Of a stretch of DNA of 64,000 bases, positions 44,379 to 55,192 are shown in pieces. The stretch comes from Echinarachnius parma. Lineage: Eukaryota; Echinodermata; Echinoidea; Clypeasteroida; Echinarachniidae. How positions within the stretch are numbered: the first letter of the stretch is position 1; every line of letters starts with the position of its first letter. The notes beneath the pieces are model-generated. The model saw nothing but the letters and a program-made list of their open reading frames with translations. It was not told the origin of the DNA and did no database searches. Location of the stretch: positions 26,001 to 90,000 of the forward strand of contig JBAMJV010003353.1 in NCBI GenBank assembly GCA_037951105.1. The letters are read 5' to 3'. The translations under genes were made by a program, and so were the position numbers.

Positions 44379-44640
44379 TGACAAATTTAGATGACTCATT
44401 GTATTGTGTTGATGCCTGGATTAAATCATAATTTATATTGATGAGGTACCTGCATTTGACCAGACAAGAAAACAAATAATGTTATGACATATTATTCAAC
44501 AGCTTCTTAATAAAGCCAACATGTAAACCTTTACAAAATGTCAGTGACTCATTACAATGCATCAATTGGCGCCTGGATTAAATAATAATCAATATTGATG
44601 AGGTACCTGAATATGACCAGACAAGAAAACAAATGAATGG
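44379..44640. repeat. two-unit tandem duplication
   Basis: gcctggattaaatcataatt, attgatgaggtacctg and accagacaagaaaacaaat occur twice, about 155-160 bp apart. Confidence 0.8.
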
Positions 44641-45030
44641 ATACATAAATAGATATCTACATGTGATGCAGACCTGTAAACAAAGGTTATAATAGACAGA
44701 AGGGTGTAAGAACCGAAAACAGTTTTGGGGTATTTGGTCCCATTTATTTGTAGATCACTTTTAAAGTGATACATAATAGCAACAAAATTTGGTACATGTA
44801 TATTTTGGGGGGCCAAATAACACATACTGATACTTCAAACCGTCAAATATGTTATAAAGATAGTTGCAGAGCAAATATAATGCTTGTATACTCGACTTTT
44901 TTCTTATTTAGAAAGTTGTTTTTCATGTATGCCACATGTATGTGCCCTTCTGCATGGCATGGGGGAAAAGTACACACGTACGTTACCTACCTCATTGTGA
45001 ATGTAGCTGGCACTCCCACAACCTGATCAG

Positions 45031-45349
45031 GGGGGTGTTTCACAAAGTTCCTAATTTGAACTTAACTCTAAGTTGGACTTAGAAACTATGGAAAGCCAAT
45101 AGTTTCCTTAAAACAATTTTGTAAACATTCTTTTCAAAGGCATAAAATGTTGATTGATTGATTCCAATCTTTGATATTTTCTATTATCAAGGGAATTCAT
45201 GTTTTTGATGTAAAGTTTCTGAAAAGTCTAAAATACTTGCATTTTTGCCTTCTGAATGTATTTTATTCAAAGGCTTACAAATGGCTTTCCATAATTTTTA
45301 AGTCCAACTTACAGTTAAGTTCAACTTAGGATCTTTGTGAAACACCCCC
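45031..45349. mobile_element. MITE with GGGGGTGTTTCACAAAG ends
   Basis: Left end gggggtgtttcacaaagttc and right end gatctttgtgaaacaccccc form an inverted repeat; the inner pairs tttgaacttaactctaagtt and taagttcaacttagg extend it. 319 bp, no ORF. Confidence 0.8.
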
Positions 45350-45414
45350 AATGACAATAAAAAGGCACGTTTACACTGGGAGTAAATTACCAAAAGTAAG
45401 AATTTATTCATGAT

Positions 45415-45571
45415 TAGAATATCTTTCTAACGGAAGAGGAAAGGAAATCCAAAAGCTGTACGTTCCATGCTTCTATAAATGGTAATATGAATATCATGAG
45501 GTATACATGTGAGAACTGCTAGAGTTCACAGTAAGTTTTGAGGACTTTGACAAAGTTACTAGATCCCTTTA
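45415..45571 (+). mobile_element. MITE family A, truncated right half
   Basis: Carries the right-half landmarks (catgcttctataaatgg, aggtatacatgtgagaactgc, ttttgaggactttga) and the end GTTACTAGATCCCTTTAA. The left half is gone. Confidence 0.7.
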
Positions 45572-45812
45572 ACTTTTTAAAAAACGACTTAAGTCAAATC
45601 TCGCTAATCTTCGCTGTGTGAATTGGCCTAATAACGTGTCGGTCACTCAAGCCTGGGTATTCAATGGATGACGCAGAGCGAGGACCGCAAAATGCGCTGA
45701 CGTAATTGATAGCTTTGCCGGCTGTTTTTATTACAGCTGTTTGCCAGTATTCAGTTTCAAAACTTGCCAATCTTTCATCTGGGCCATTCAGGATAATTTG
45801 CTGTTGACGATG

Positions 45813-46110
45813 CAGTCAAACCTGTGTATAGTGACCACTTACAGGGAAACAAGAGAAGTGGCCATTGTAGACAGGATAATTTGCTGTTTACGATAGAGTC
45901 AAACCTGTGTATAGTGACCACAACAGGGAAACGAGAGAAGCTAATGTAGACAGGTGACCAGGAATATAGTCAAACCTGTGTATAGTGACCACTTTAAGGG
46001 AAACAAGAGAAGTGGCCATTGTAGACAGGTGATCTCTATAGACAGGTTCTCTAGAAGTGATATTCTCTGCAGGGGAACACATTTTGTGGCCACTAAGACA
46101 GGTTTGACTG
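45813..46110. mobile_element. CAGTCAAACCTG element with repeated left ends
   Basis: Starts cagtcaaacctgtgtatagt at 45813, with the same start repeated near 45896 and 45968. It ends gacaggtttgactg at 46110. It appears as one right end with three left ends in tandem. Confidence 0.7.
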
Positions 46111-46302
46111 TAGTTGACAAACTGTATCATATACCTGTCAAATGTCTTGGGAAATCATTTAATTTTTAAATCATTTACAATATTAACAGTCATCATGAAT
46201 TGGAGGTTTCAAAAAAACACTGTCTTACTAGACATGATGAACGTAAAATTTATAAACAGATATCAAAACATTTAACAAAATGTACGACAGATGTAGTAAA
46301 CA

Positions 46303-46995
46303 TACCGTAAATCTCCGTGTATAAGGCGCACTTTTTTCCGTCGGAAAAAAATTCAAAGTCGGGGGTGCGCCTTATACACAGGTACAGCAAAAAAAAAAAA
46401 AAAGATTTTTTTTTTTTACACTGGCCCATGGCATGACAAGAGCTTACTGTCTGTTGTAGCATTCAGCAACATATAATTTTTTCTCAAAATAAAAATGTTG
46501 GTTACAGATGTAAAAAATGCAAGTTTATTAAGCAAATTACTGCTGCTAATGAATATTCATACATTCGTGAGCAGCAGTACTCATTATCTAACCATTTGTT
46601 ATAAATTGTTCTCATAATTGAAAATCTATTGTTAGTTAATTAAGAAAATTGCATTATATAGTGCAGTATATAATGCAGTATAAGTGCTTATGAATATTCA
46701 TGAATATGAATATTCATGAGCACCAGTGTTATTGCTCAATGTGTGCAATTTTTGTACTAACCACTATTTTTTATGTGAAAAAAGTATATGAAAGTTACAA
46801 TTGACATTAGGCCCTTGATATGCCCTAGACCAGCGATGTAAGTGTTCCAACATGACTACAGGGTGTCCCAAAAAAAATTCTAAAAAAAAAAAATTCTAAA
46901 AAAAAAAAAAAAAAAAACTTTTTTTTTTTTTTTTTTTAGAAAGTTGGGGGTGCGCCTTATACACGAGTGCGCCTTATACACGGAGATTTACGGTA
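46303..46995. mobile_element. 693-bp element with TACCGTAAATCTCCG ends
   Basis: Left end TACCGTAAATCTCCGTGTAT, continuing AAGGCGCAC, is matched perfectly by the right end over 29 bp. The core at about 46426-46740 is homologous to the core of the hAT-like element at 5086-5956. Long A and T runs flank the core. No ORF. Confidence 0.85.
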
Positions 46996-47246
46996 GTATT
47001 CCTGACATTTAGTATTGAATTATGCTTCAAATAATTCCATTTGTCCATGATGATTTTTCAATGCTTATTATATTTCTGAAGATTTAATTTAATTTAATTT
47101 ATTCACATCCATATACACCAAATAACACCTGCATTATTGCGATTAACATTGGCTCATAACATATCAAGGCAGATATATATAAAATATAGTCTTATATACC
47201 AAATTAAATCCCATCTTTGTATCTTTGTTTGTATTTGTTTCCATAG

Positions 47247-47359
47247 CAACTGCACAACATCCACACCCAGTACAGCAGCATGAAGAAGGAGATGGGTTAC
47301 CATGACAACCTGTCCATGAGGCTGGTCAGAGAGTCCATGGCCGACTACATCGTCCAGAG
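47247..47359 (+). CDS. gene A, exon 3 of 7 visible
   Basis: The acceptor is tttccatag and the donor gtgagagg; 113 bp, phase 0 to 2. It encodes QLHNIHTQYSSMKKEMGY, then HDNLSMRLVRESMADYIVQ and the first two bases of an Arg codon. Strongly helical, with a leucine/methionine hydrophobic face; it finishes the globular part of the protein. Codon use and GC content stand out from the surrounding AT-rich intron. It lies 36 kb from the previous exon, so the join rests on phase compatibility and protein continuity. Confidence 0.85.
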
Positions 47360-47683
47360 GTGAGAGGGATGGTTTTAAATGTTAAAGGGGACCATCACAG
47401 GAAGAACAATACAGGGTTATAATGTTTTGGTACCATTGTTTGATATTAAAAGGATGCCAAACACTTCGCAAAGGGTTGTGTAATTCATAAAAAATGCAAT
47501 TAACCACCAAAGCTTACGGAACCAACAGGGCCTTTGGTTCCATAAGCGCCAAACATTTGCGAGTACGCCAATTCTATACAAGTGTACATTAGCAGACAAT
47601 AGAACCACGGAAGACGCGTACATCCTAGATAATACAGACTTCTTCTGCAGACCCATGATAAAAAAAAAAAAAATTTAAACAAA

Positions 47684-47719
<36 letters not shown>

Positions 47720-47981
47720 TTTGTACTTCTTTGTTTATGTATATTTGTGTTGTATATTATGTTGTAGGGCCTCTGTGAAAAACAGTGCTCCGATCACTGA
47801 CAGAGCTACCCTACTGAAATAAAACAAATAAATAAATAAATAAATACAAATCACCTAGATTAGTTTTCAAATTATATGATTTGTCTGGAAACCTATTTAG
47901 CTGAACTTGGTGGAATAGACTACTCAAAAATATTACCTTTCATTTATGAGAATATTATTTTGTGGTGTTGGTTCCCTTTAA

Positions 47982-48218
47982 GTACCGTAACCCGGGGTGA
48001 CTTTGGCCGCCACGGTGACTTTGGCCGCCAGGGTGACTTTGGCCACTCTTTGAGGAGGTTGTATTTTTATCAAGCCTCACTTTTTGGACCGAATGTATTA
48101 TTGTTTTAAATGTACAAAATCAGAAATTTGATCTAAAAAGTGAGGCTTGATGAAAATACATCCTTCTCAAAAAGTGGCTAAAGTTACCCCGGCGGCCAAA
48201 GTCACCGGTCTACGGTAC
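47982..48218. mobile_element. MITE family E, copy 1 (long inverted repeats)
   Basis: Ends gtaccgtaacccggggtgac and gtcaccggtctacggtac. The arms continue with atttttatcaagcctcactt and aagtgaggcttgatgaaaat, so it is nearly a full hairpin of about 237 bp. A second copy sits in the next intron at 50374-50594. Confidence 0.85.
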
Positions 48219-48254
48219 TAAAAAAAAAGGAATAAAAATCGCTTGGATTCATAC

Positions 48255-48491
48255 CAATGCTCAAAATTAGCACAGGCCCCCTATCCCAGGGCCAGTCAAA
48301 TTAAGCCTCGGGCCACCAAATTTCTTTGATGCTAAATTCCACTGGCCGCAATTTGGGCAACCCGTTATTTTGGTAATGTTTGCCTATGTTTAGGGCCACC
48401 TGAGTCGGGTTTCAGGCCAGTAGGATTTGAAGAACCTTGATTTTACTCGCCGGACTGGGCCACAAGGCAAACAAGTTAGTTTCTAGCATTG
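48255..48491. mobile_element. hAT-like GGCCC family copy
   Basis: Starts caatgctcaaaattagcac and ends caagttagtttctagcattg. The inside has cccagggccagtc, gggccaccaaattt and cggactgggccacaagg. No clear target duplication remains. It ends 53 bp before a gene A exon. Confidence 0.75.
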
Positions 48492-48544
48492 AGCATTACT
48501 CAGTATGTGACCAGCTTAAATGTATGTCTATGTTCTATTTCTAG

Positions 48545-48674
48545 AATCCATGCTCACCAGCCGTCAGATGACGAGGAGGATGAGAGCGAGAATGATTCCG
48601 AGGCAAACCCGGCCCAGGAGAGAGCCGCAAGGATTGCAAAAATCAAGAAGAAATCAATTTCCACCAAGGGACAG
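48545..48674 (+). CDS. gene A, exon 4 of 7 visible (acidic linker)
   Basis: The acceptor is atttctag and the donor gtgaggatg; 130 bp, phase 2 to 0. It encodes IHAHQPSDDEEDESENDS, then EANPAQERAARIAKIKKKSI and STKGQ. The first half is an acidic serine/aspartate/glutamate stretch typical of casein kinase 2 substrates; the second half turns basic. A charged linker of this type commonly joins a folded domain to a disordered nuclear tail. Confidence 0.85.
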
Positions 48675-48965
48675 GTGAGGATGATGATGATAATGGTGAT
48701 GATAATGATGACGGTGTTAATTACAATGATGATAATCGTGACGATCATGACACCAACGGTGGAGATAGTGTTGAATGATGATGACGACATGATAATGATG
48801 ACGATGATGATGATGATGATGATGGTGGTGTTGATGGTGACGATGTTAATTACAATGATGATAATAGTGATGACCATAACACCAACGGTGGAGATGGTAT
48901 TGGATGATGATGACGACAATGATGATGATGACAATGATGATGATGATGATGATGATGAGAATGTT
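48675..48965. repeat. degenerate (GAT)n tract with internal duplication
   Basis: GATGAT-rich DNA in two homologous halves of about 175 bp (each with gttaattacaatgatgataa and caccaacggtggagat). The upstream exon frame runs on into it with a Met/Ile/Asp-rich string, but the donor gtgagg at 48675 ends the exon first. Confidence 0.85.
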
Positions 48966-49089
48966 GATGATGTTAATTTGTTTATACCATAAATTAAAGA
49001 TACAGTTTGAGGTTAGCCAACATTTGGCAGTCTGATGGCTATGTAAATATTGTTTTTGATAACTACAACAAATGTATATCAATCAGACA

Positions 49090-49970
49090 GAAAAAAAGTT
49101 CAAAGAAAAGTAATCTTTAACAAGCTTCTGTGATGAGGTCTAAATGAGTGTCACGGTTTAGAGAAACAAAATTCATTCAAACCGAGAATAAAAACCCTTA
49201 AAATATTTATAAGAGGAATAAAAGACAAATTTCCTCTCTCAAGGGAGTTTGTAATTGCCTTGTTTCACCAATATGTCACGTTCATATCAAGACATAAGGG
49301 AAGAGGTCATTCAAGATGATAAGATTGACTGGACAGGTTTAAAGCTAGATGATGGGTTTTGGAGCGATTCCAAATTCTTCAAACTGAGAATACCTCCTGA
49401 AATATGAGTGAAATTAAAGACAAATTACCACTCTCAAGGGACGTTTATAATTTCCTTGTTTTACCAATATGTCATGCTCAAATCAAGTCATTACGGAAGA
49501 TGTCAAGCTAGATTGAGCTTGATTGGCCAGGTTTAAAGCTACATTATGGGTTTCGGAGCCATTCCAAATTCTTCAAACTGAGAATACCTCCTGAAATATG
49601 AGTGAAATTAAAGACAAATTGCCTCTCTCGAGGGATGTTTCTAAAATTTGCCTTTTTTCCCCAAAATGGCACGCTCATATCAAGTCATTAGGGAAGAGGT
49701 CAAATTAGATGATAAGATTGATTGGCCAGGTTTAAAGCTAGATTATGGGTTTTGGAGCCATTCCAAATTCTTAAAATTGAGATAACCCCCTGAATATGAG
49801 ATAAATTTAAAGACAAATTGCTTCGATCAAGGGACGTTTCTGATTGCCTTGGTTCCCCAAGATGTCAATTCACATAAGGGAAGAGAACAAGTTAATTGGA
49901 CAGGTTTAAAGCCAGATTGTGATATTTGAAACTATAGACCTCAAATGATCTGATTTCAGTTGAATAATTT
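49090..49970. repeat. tandem array, about 196-bp unit x 4
   Basis: The landmark gacaaattgcctctctcaag recurs at 49223, 49419, 49613 and 49812. It is accompanied by ggttttggagccattccaaa, gagaatacctcctgaaatat and ggccaggtttaaagctagat. Intronic and non-coding. Confidence 0.85.
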
Positions 49971-50373
49971 TGATTGATAGGTTTGAACTTGAAAGCTAGA
50001 TTATGGTATTTATAGTATTATCTGAATTCTAATGATTGAAGTTTAAAAGTGCATTTTTAACTATAGACATTAAAAATGTCTCAATTTGGTTGTTTAACTT
50101 GTTCAAAGCTAGATTATAATTAAAGACCTCAAATTAGCTGTATGAGTTTGAATTATTGAATTGTTTAAACCTAAATGATATTTCACAAATCATTTAGACC
50201 GTAAGCTTGTTAAGTTATGGTGACACCGTAGATGACCATTCACCATTATTCTTATTCCATTTCTCTCTCAATAGAATGATAAATGATATATATATCTGGA
50301 TTATGGATATGAGAAGAAAGAACCTGTATAATAATTGGATATGATCAAATTGCATTGCAATATTTTGTTTAAA

Positions 50374-50594
50374 GTACCGTAAACCGGGGTGACTTTTGCC
50401 ACTTTTTTAGAAGGATGTATTTTCATCAGGTCTCACTCTTCAGAACTAATTTTTTATTCTAAACATTATCCTATAGGACTACATTAGAAACAATAAGAAA
50501 TTTGTTCTGAAAAGTGATGCTTGATGAAAATACATTCATCTAAAAAAGTGGCCAAAGTCACCCCGGGTGCCAAAGTCACCCCGGTTTACGGTAC
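50374..50594. mobile_element. MITE family E, copy 2
   Basis: Ends gtaccgtaaaccggggtgac and gtcaccccggtttacggtac, a perfect 20-base inverted repeat. The inner arms gaaggatgtattttcatcag and gatgaaaatacattcatc pair too. 221 bp. Confidence 0.9.
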
Positions 50595-50675
50595 TCTTGA
50601 TATTGATAGAATGGTTGTAAAAAGACATAATTTGTAATTCAGTGCATTACCCACCTTCTTATGACAAATCGTCGG

Positions 50676-51058
50676 TTAAAGGGACTTAGTAACATTGTCC
50701 AAATCCTCAAAATAAAATTTTAATTCTAGCGGTTCCCTTATACCTTGTTGTATTCGTATTAACAATAAAATCATGGGACAGGTTTCGGTTTTTCAAATTT
50801 CCCTTTCGTTACAAAGATATGTATGATTGAAGTATTCAGATAAGAAAAACTCCGGGCGAGTTTTTCTTCCGTGTACAAAGTGAGTGCAGTGAGTTACTGA
50901 ATATCACTTTGCATTTTCGCTCATTACTTGGCCATACAATGTCCATTTGACTTGAAATTTTCACACAATACCCTGTGGACATATGAGATAACAATATACA
51001 TTGCACCAACCATTCATCACTTTTTGCACATGTCAACAAAGTTACTAGATCCCTTTAG
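50676..51058 (-). mobile_element. MITE family A, copy 4 (inverted)
   Basis: Left border TTAAAGGGACTTAGTAAC; right end GTTACTAGATCCCTTTAG, where the last base of the TTAA is changed. It is the closest relative of copy 3 at 23567-23962. Confidence 0.85.
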
Positions 51059-53280
51059 GAAAGAGAAAGGCGCTGAGTCACTTTTGTACTTTGGAGATAT
51101 AACCATGTTTAAAATGTTAAAACTATGTACAAATCAGATTTAACTGATATTTTGAATGAATATTTCCACAAATTAGACATGATTGCTATCTGAAATTGCT
51201 GTGGCATAGAGGAGGCTCAGACCTTTCAAGATTGAATGCGTAACTCTATTTTGCCCAAAATTGACTTAACACCCTTCTCTCTCTCTCACCCACAAAATAT
51301 TGTTGACCTTCACAATGGATTGAGTGAGGGGGAAGGTTCATACATTGTATGGATATTATTGACTGAAACCCTGGATCTAAGGAACAGTTGTTACAGTTTG
51401 GTTGTCAGCTGTTCAGCAACTGTTTCAAAATCAGCAACAGTTATTTAACAACCATGTTTTATATTCAGAGCTTGTTTTACAACTGTAATAATTGAATTAA
51501 AGACTTTATATTATAATAGAAATATATACCTATATTAGATATGAAATTGTTTTGATAATAATGAAACGTAGGTATTTTGATGGGAGTAGTACAAACATTT
51601 TCTTTCAGTAAGATATCATGTTTCTGATGATCTGTAACAACAAACAAAATGAACTCAAAACAAATGAAACAGACATGATATGCGAACAAACAAATAAATA
51701 GATTAAATGAAACTGAATCATCGGGGAACTACATGTGTAGATTGAGAAATGGAAATTGATAGTTCACGAAATGATGTGTGACCCATTTCTAAATACATTA
51801 AATACTATTGAGATACCTGAATATTTATTTGAAATTTGATCTTGGAAATGGATATGAATCAGTAACGCAAATAGTTTCTGCCAACCCAAAATATCCCTAC
51901 CCTTGCTCTGAACATAGAGAAAAGTTTAGAAAGGTAGGGGGTAAGAACCATGTCAAAAATCATGATATTGAACACATTAATACAATACCCAATTCAATGG
52001 AATTTGATATGGTTGTTTTTAATATGTTGGCAATGCATACATTTTATTTTCTTAATGATTCTTAGTGCATTTAAGGCTATCATACTTCGATATGGCTTAC
52101 ATTTCCATATATCCCAGGCCTAATTAATGTCCGGATCCTTCCTGAATGGGTTATATATATATATAGTACAGAGAAAGGAGAGGGGAGAATGTAAACAGAG
52201 ACTTGCTCATAAAATTGCTTTGAATGATAGCTAGACAGATGCAACTTATACAACATCTTAATTTAAAATGGCAGTGAGAGAGATGCATATCATAAAAGAT
52301 CTTAAAATGGGAGTGAGAGAGACGCGAATCATAAAACATCTTGAATTGACAGCTCACCGATATAAGGACATGACTTATGACCTTGTTTTTCAAACACGTC
52401 AGAAACCTTAGGCATGGAAAGAAATATGAATATATGGTCTGACCTATTTTATTGAGCTTTGTTTTCAGGACCAGCACCAATCCTTATTATGCAGTTTGAC
52501 TTGATGTCTGATTTATGCTATTTACACTGCCTATTATCTATGTAGTTTATGCATGTCAATATGAATGAATTTACAGTCCTTGTTTATTCCGGTTCTATAT
52601 GAGCCTGCACCCATGCAGATATGCAATTTGGCTGTAGCCTAAATGTTATTTATGCTCAAACACAGCATATTATCTATGGAGTTTGTGCTTGTGATAATGT
52701 ATTTACTCCATGCTATGAATATTATTGCTAAGAAACCATGTGTTTTCTGAAAATTGTCCTGCTTCTAGTCAGATTTGTAATTTGTTAATCAATTAATAAA
52801 CAGAGAACACACATGGTGAGAAAGTGCCAGTTAATAGAGGTTTTTGAAAAAAAACTAGTGGCCAGTTTTTAGTGGGGTCAAACTGAATGAAAACAATTAT
52901 AGTGGACTTATAAAAAGACAATAAAGCTGACCTCTTATATCCTACAATATTTGGCCTAAATCATAAGTATTTCTTCAGACTTGATTTTTTTTTCTGTGAG
53001 ATTAAGTAGTTTCTTTGGTTAAGATGAATGTTAAGATTGATATTTCTGACTTGTTTGTGTTGAAATGACCATTGTAATGTTCATGTGTTTCATTGTTAAT
53101 TCATATTCATTATTATAATACTTTTAAAATAATTAAAGGGGGGGGGGGAAGAGTTGAGCTTCCCAGATCCATTTTCTTTTCCCATTTTAATTTATATAAT
53201 ATACATGTACTTCTGGTCAGTTTCTCTTTATGTTTGAAATAATGCTAACTATGTATTCAATTGGTATTTTCCCCCTCTAG
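51059..53280 (+). other. gene A intron, 3' half
   Basis: AT-rich DNA ending in the acceptor ttttccccctctag. A three-copy short repeat (gtgagagagacgcgaatcataaaacatct-like) lies at 52195-52350. No further exon or transposon is recognisable; frames of 70-109 codons here have no protein-like composition. Confidence 0.6.
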
Positions 53281-53518
53281 GTCACTGGCTCTCAACGCCA
53301 CATTGGGCAAGCTGCTGTCACCTCAGAAACGGATGACTCTGCTTCACCGACGAAGAAGGGAAAGAGGGGTCGTAAAAAGGAACCGGCGAAGCGCGGTCGG
53401 AAGCCAATTACAAGAGACGAACCCCCTACAGAGCTGCAGAAAAAGAAGGCGTGGTCGATCATCCCAATGAGAAGACTTGAAGAACCACAGGAAGAAGAGA
53501 AGGATGGAGATGATGAAG
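53281..53518 (+). CDS. gene A, exon 5 of 7 visible (first AT-hook-like motif)
   Basis: The acceptor is ccccctctag and the donor gtgaggagaa; 238 bp, phase 0 to 1. It encodes VTGSQRHIGQAAVTSETD, followed by TKKGKRGRKKEPAKRGRKPI and a second half with KKKAWSIIPMRRLEEPQEEE. Two KRGRK cores resemble AT-hooks, short motifs that bind the minor groove of AT-rich DNA. The segment AWSIIPMRRL is the only hydrophobic patch in the tail and may be a short interaction motif. GC-rich compared with the neighbouring introns. Confidence 0.87.
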
Positions 53519-54170
53519 GTGAGGAGAAGGAAGGGGAGGATAGGAGGGGTGGAATATGTTGAGGAGGAGTGGAGAGGAAGGGAAGGGGGAGAGAGGAGGA
53601 GGAGTAAGAGGAAGAAGAGGAGGAGTAAGAGGAAGTGGAGGCATAAGAGGAAGAGGATGAGATGGAGGTGGGAGAGGAGGAGGAGGAGGAGTAAGAGGTG
53701 GAGGTGGAAGAGGAGGATGAAGAGGAGGAGGAGGAAGAGGAGGAGGAGGAGGAGGAGGAAGAGGTGGAAGAGGAGGAGGAGGAAGAGGTGGAGGTGGAAG
53801 AGGAGGAGGAGGAGTAAGAGGATTAGGTGGAGGTGGAAGAGGAGTAGGAGTAAGAGGATGAGATGGAGGTGGGAGAGGAGGAGGAAGAGGAAGAGGAGGA
53901 GGTGGAAGAGGAGGAGGAGGAGTAAGAGGTGGAGGTGGAAGAGGAGGATGAAGAGGAGGAGGAGTAAGAGGAAGAGAAGGAGTAAGAGGATGAGGTGGAG
54001 GAGGAAGAGGAGGAGGTGGAAGAGGAGGAGGAGTAAGAGGTGGAGGTGGAAGAGGAGTAAGAGGTGGAGTTGGAAGAGGAGGAGGAGGAGTAAGAGGAAG
54101 AGGTGAAGGTGGGAGAGAAGGCGAAGTAGGGGAGGGGGTGGAGGAGGAGGAGGAGGGAGAGGGAGGAATT
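53519..54170 (+). repeat. 650-bp polypurine tract (GGA/AGG-rich)
   Basis: Almost pure A and G on the + strand, built from gaggaggaggaag, gtaagaggtggaggtgg and related short units. It begins right at the exon 5 donor. All three frames on each strand stay open (Arg/Lys-rich, Pro-rich), which is compositional. It has the makings of triplex or G-rich structure in DNA or nascent RNA. Confidence 0.9.
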
Positions 54171-54704
54171 AGATCAAAGGGATTGGTCAACCTGTCCCAT
54201 AATGAGACTTCGAAATATACAGAAATAAGTAATGGATGAAAATGATCATGGTGGGGATGAAGAGAAAGAGTACAGGTAGGTGGAGGAGGGGTGGGAGGGA
54301 GGGGAAGGGAAGGAGAGGAAGGAAATAGATTTTTTTTTAAATGATTATTCGCCCTTTCCCATAATGAGACTTGGAAGGATGAAGATGATCAAGTTGTGGA
54401 GGAAGAGAAGAATTTGTTTTTTACAATGTTATATATTTGACATTTTTGTTGGAAATGTAAATAGACAAAAGAGGAGATGGAGGAGGAGAGAAAAGGGATG
54501 GTATAGGGGGAGAGGGAGGGGAGGGAAGGAGGAAAGATTTGATGTATTTCTTTTTTTGTTTTTCAGGCCATCAACATCCAATATCACACCACAAAAAGTT
54601 GATTAGTCCTACAAAAAAATTCCTGAGATGGTCAGTAGAGAGAAGAGGAGATTACTTCATCTATTTTTATTTTCTGTTTTTTAATTTTTGCTTTCTTTCC
54701 ATAG
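54171..54704 (+). other. gene A intron, rest
   Basis: Two related units of about 162 bp (cccataatgagacttcgaaa near 54198 and cccataatgagacttggaag near 54358), each with GGGAGG-rich flanks. The acceptor is ctttccatag at 54704. Confidence 0.65.
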
Positions 54705-54785
54705 ATTCAGACTCTGAGCCGCCGAGGAAGAAATGGAAGAAGGCAGCAACCAAAGCAGGGAAGAAAGAAGCTAAAGGAAAGAAGA
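54705..54785 (+). CDS. gene A, exon 6 of 7 visible
   Basis: The acceptor is tttccatag and the donor gtaagtca (consensus); 81 bp, phase 1 to 1, so it could be skipped without a frameshift. With the split codons it reads DSDSEPPRKKWKKAATKA, then GKKEAKGKK. Lysine-rich with a possible bipartite nuclear localisation pattern (RKKWKK ... GKKEAKGKK). Disordered. Confidence 0.85.
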
Positions 54786-55192
54786 GTAAGTCAAACTTGG
54801 TTCGTTTAGAAATGTGTACAAATTGTATGTATACTTTAATGCATTGTTTACAATAAGTTAAAAATGATCCATTAACTTTATAATACTTTCCCCAAAGTGA
54901 TATTTGAGACTCCAATGATAATGTGTAGAAGTTTAATGGAAAAAAAACACCTAGCGAAAAAGTGAAAATTAATTTCAGTTTAGTTTGTTTAATTAACCTT
55001 GATATGAATTATAAATCATAGATAACATAATATGGTAAGGTTACCCTTGAAAGCATATTGCTTGTAGTAGGGGCCACAAGAAAAGGATACACATAATTTA
55101 TTACATTTAAATAACTGATACAAACGCACACATGCAGGCGCACACATACATAATACACTTTTTTGTTGGAATTTACTTATTTTCATCTGCAG
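54786..55192 (+). other. gene A intron
   Basis: A 407-bp AT-rich intron from gtaagtca to tttcatctgcag. A short CA-rich spot lies at 55125-55150. Nothing else. Confidence 0.8.

Larger units (their letters stand above)
11209..47246 (+). other. giant gene A intron (36 kb) hosting gene B
   Basis: Starts gtaagatgat and ends tttccatag; 36,038 bp. It carries the two exons of gene B on the - strand and the repeats listed one by one below. In sub-stretches longer than 300 bp that are not separately annotated (for example 13363-15145, 30000-30350, 32830-33160, 38900-39130, 39544-41500) I see AT-rich or purine-rich DNA without coding signatures. Confidence 0.8.
47360..48544 (+). other. gene A intron
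   Basis: 1,185 bp, gtgagagg to ttctag. It contains two MITEs (47982-48218 and 48255-48491) and a segment at 47660-47850 with long A runs and an aaataaat repeat. The interval 47370-47660 has a diverged relative at 56840-57030 (gttacataaccaaac-type block: aaatgttttggtaccattg versus its complement), so a further repeat family may be present. Confidence 0.7.

Noticed and set aside
53459-54190. 243-codon proline-rich (-) and 209-codon arginine-rich (+) frames
   Set aside because: Both arise from the polypurine tract. The + strand exon ends at a good donor at 53519 before the tract, and the next exon fits its phase.
54567-54630. Possible cassette exon of gene A (after tttttgtttttcag, before gtcagt)
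   Set aside because: It would be 64 bp, not a multiple of three, and would break the phase with the exon at 54705. No protein-like gain is seen.
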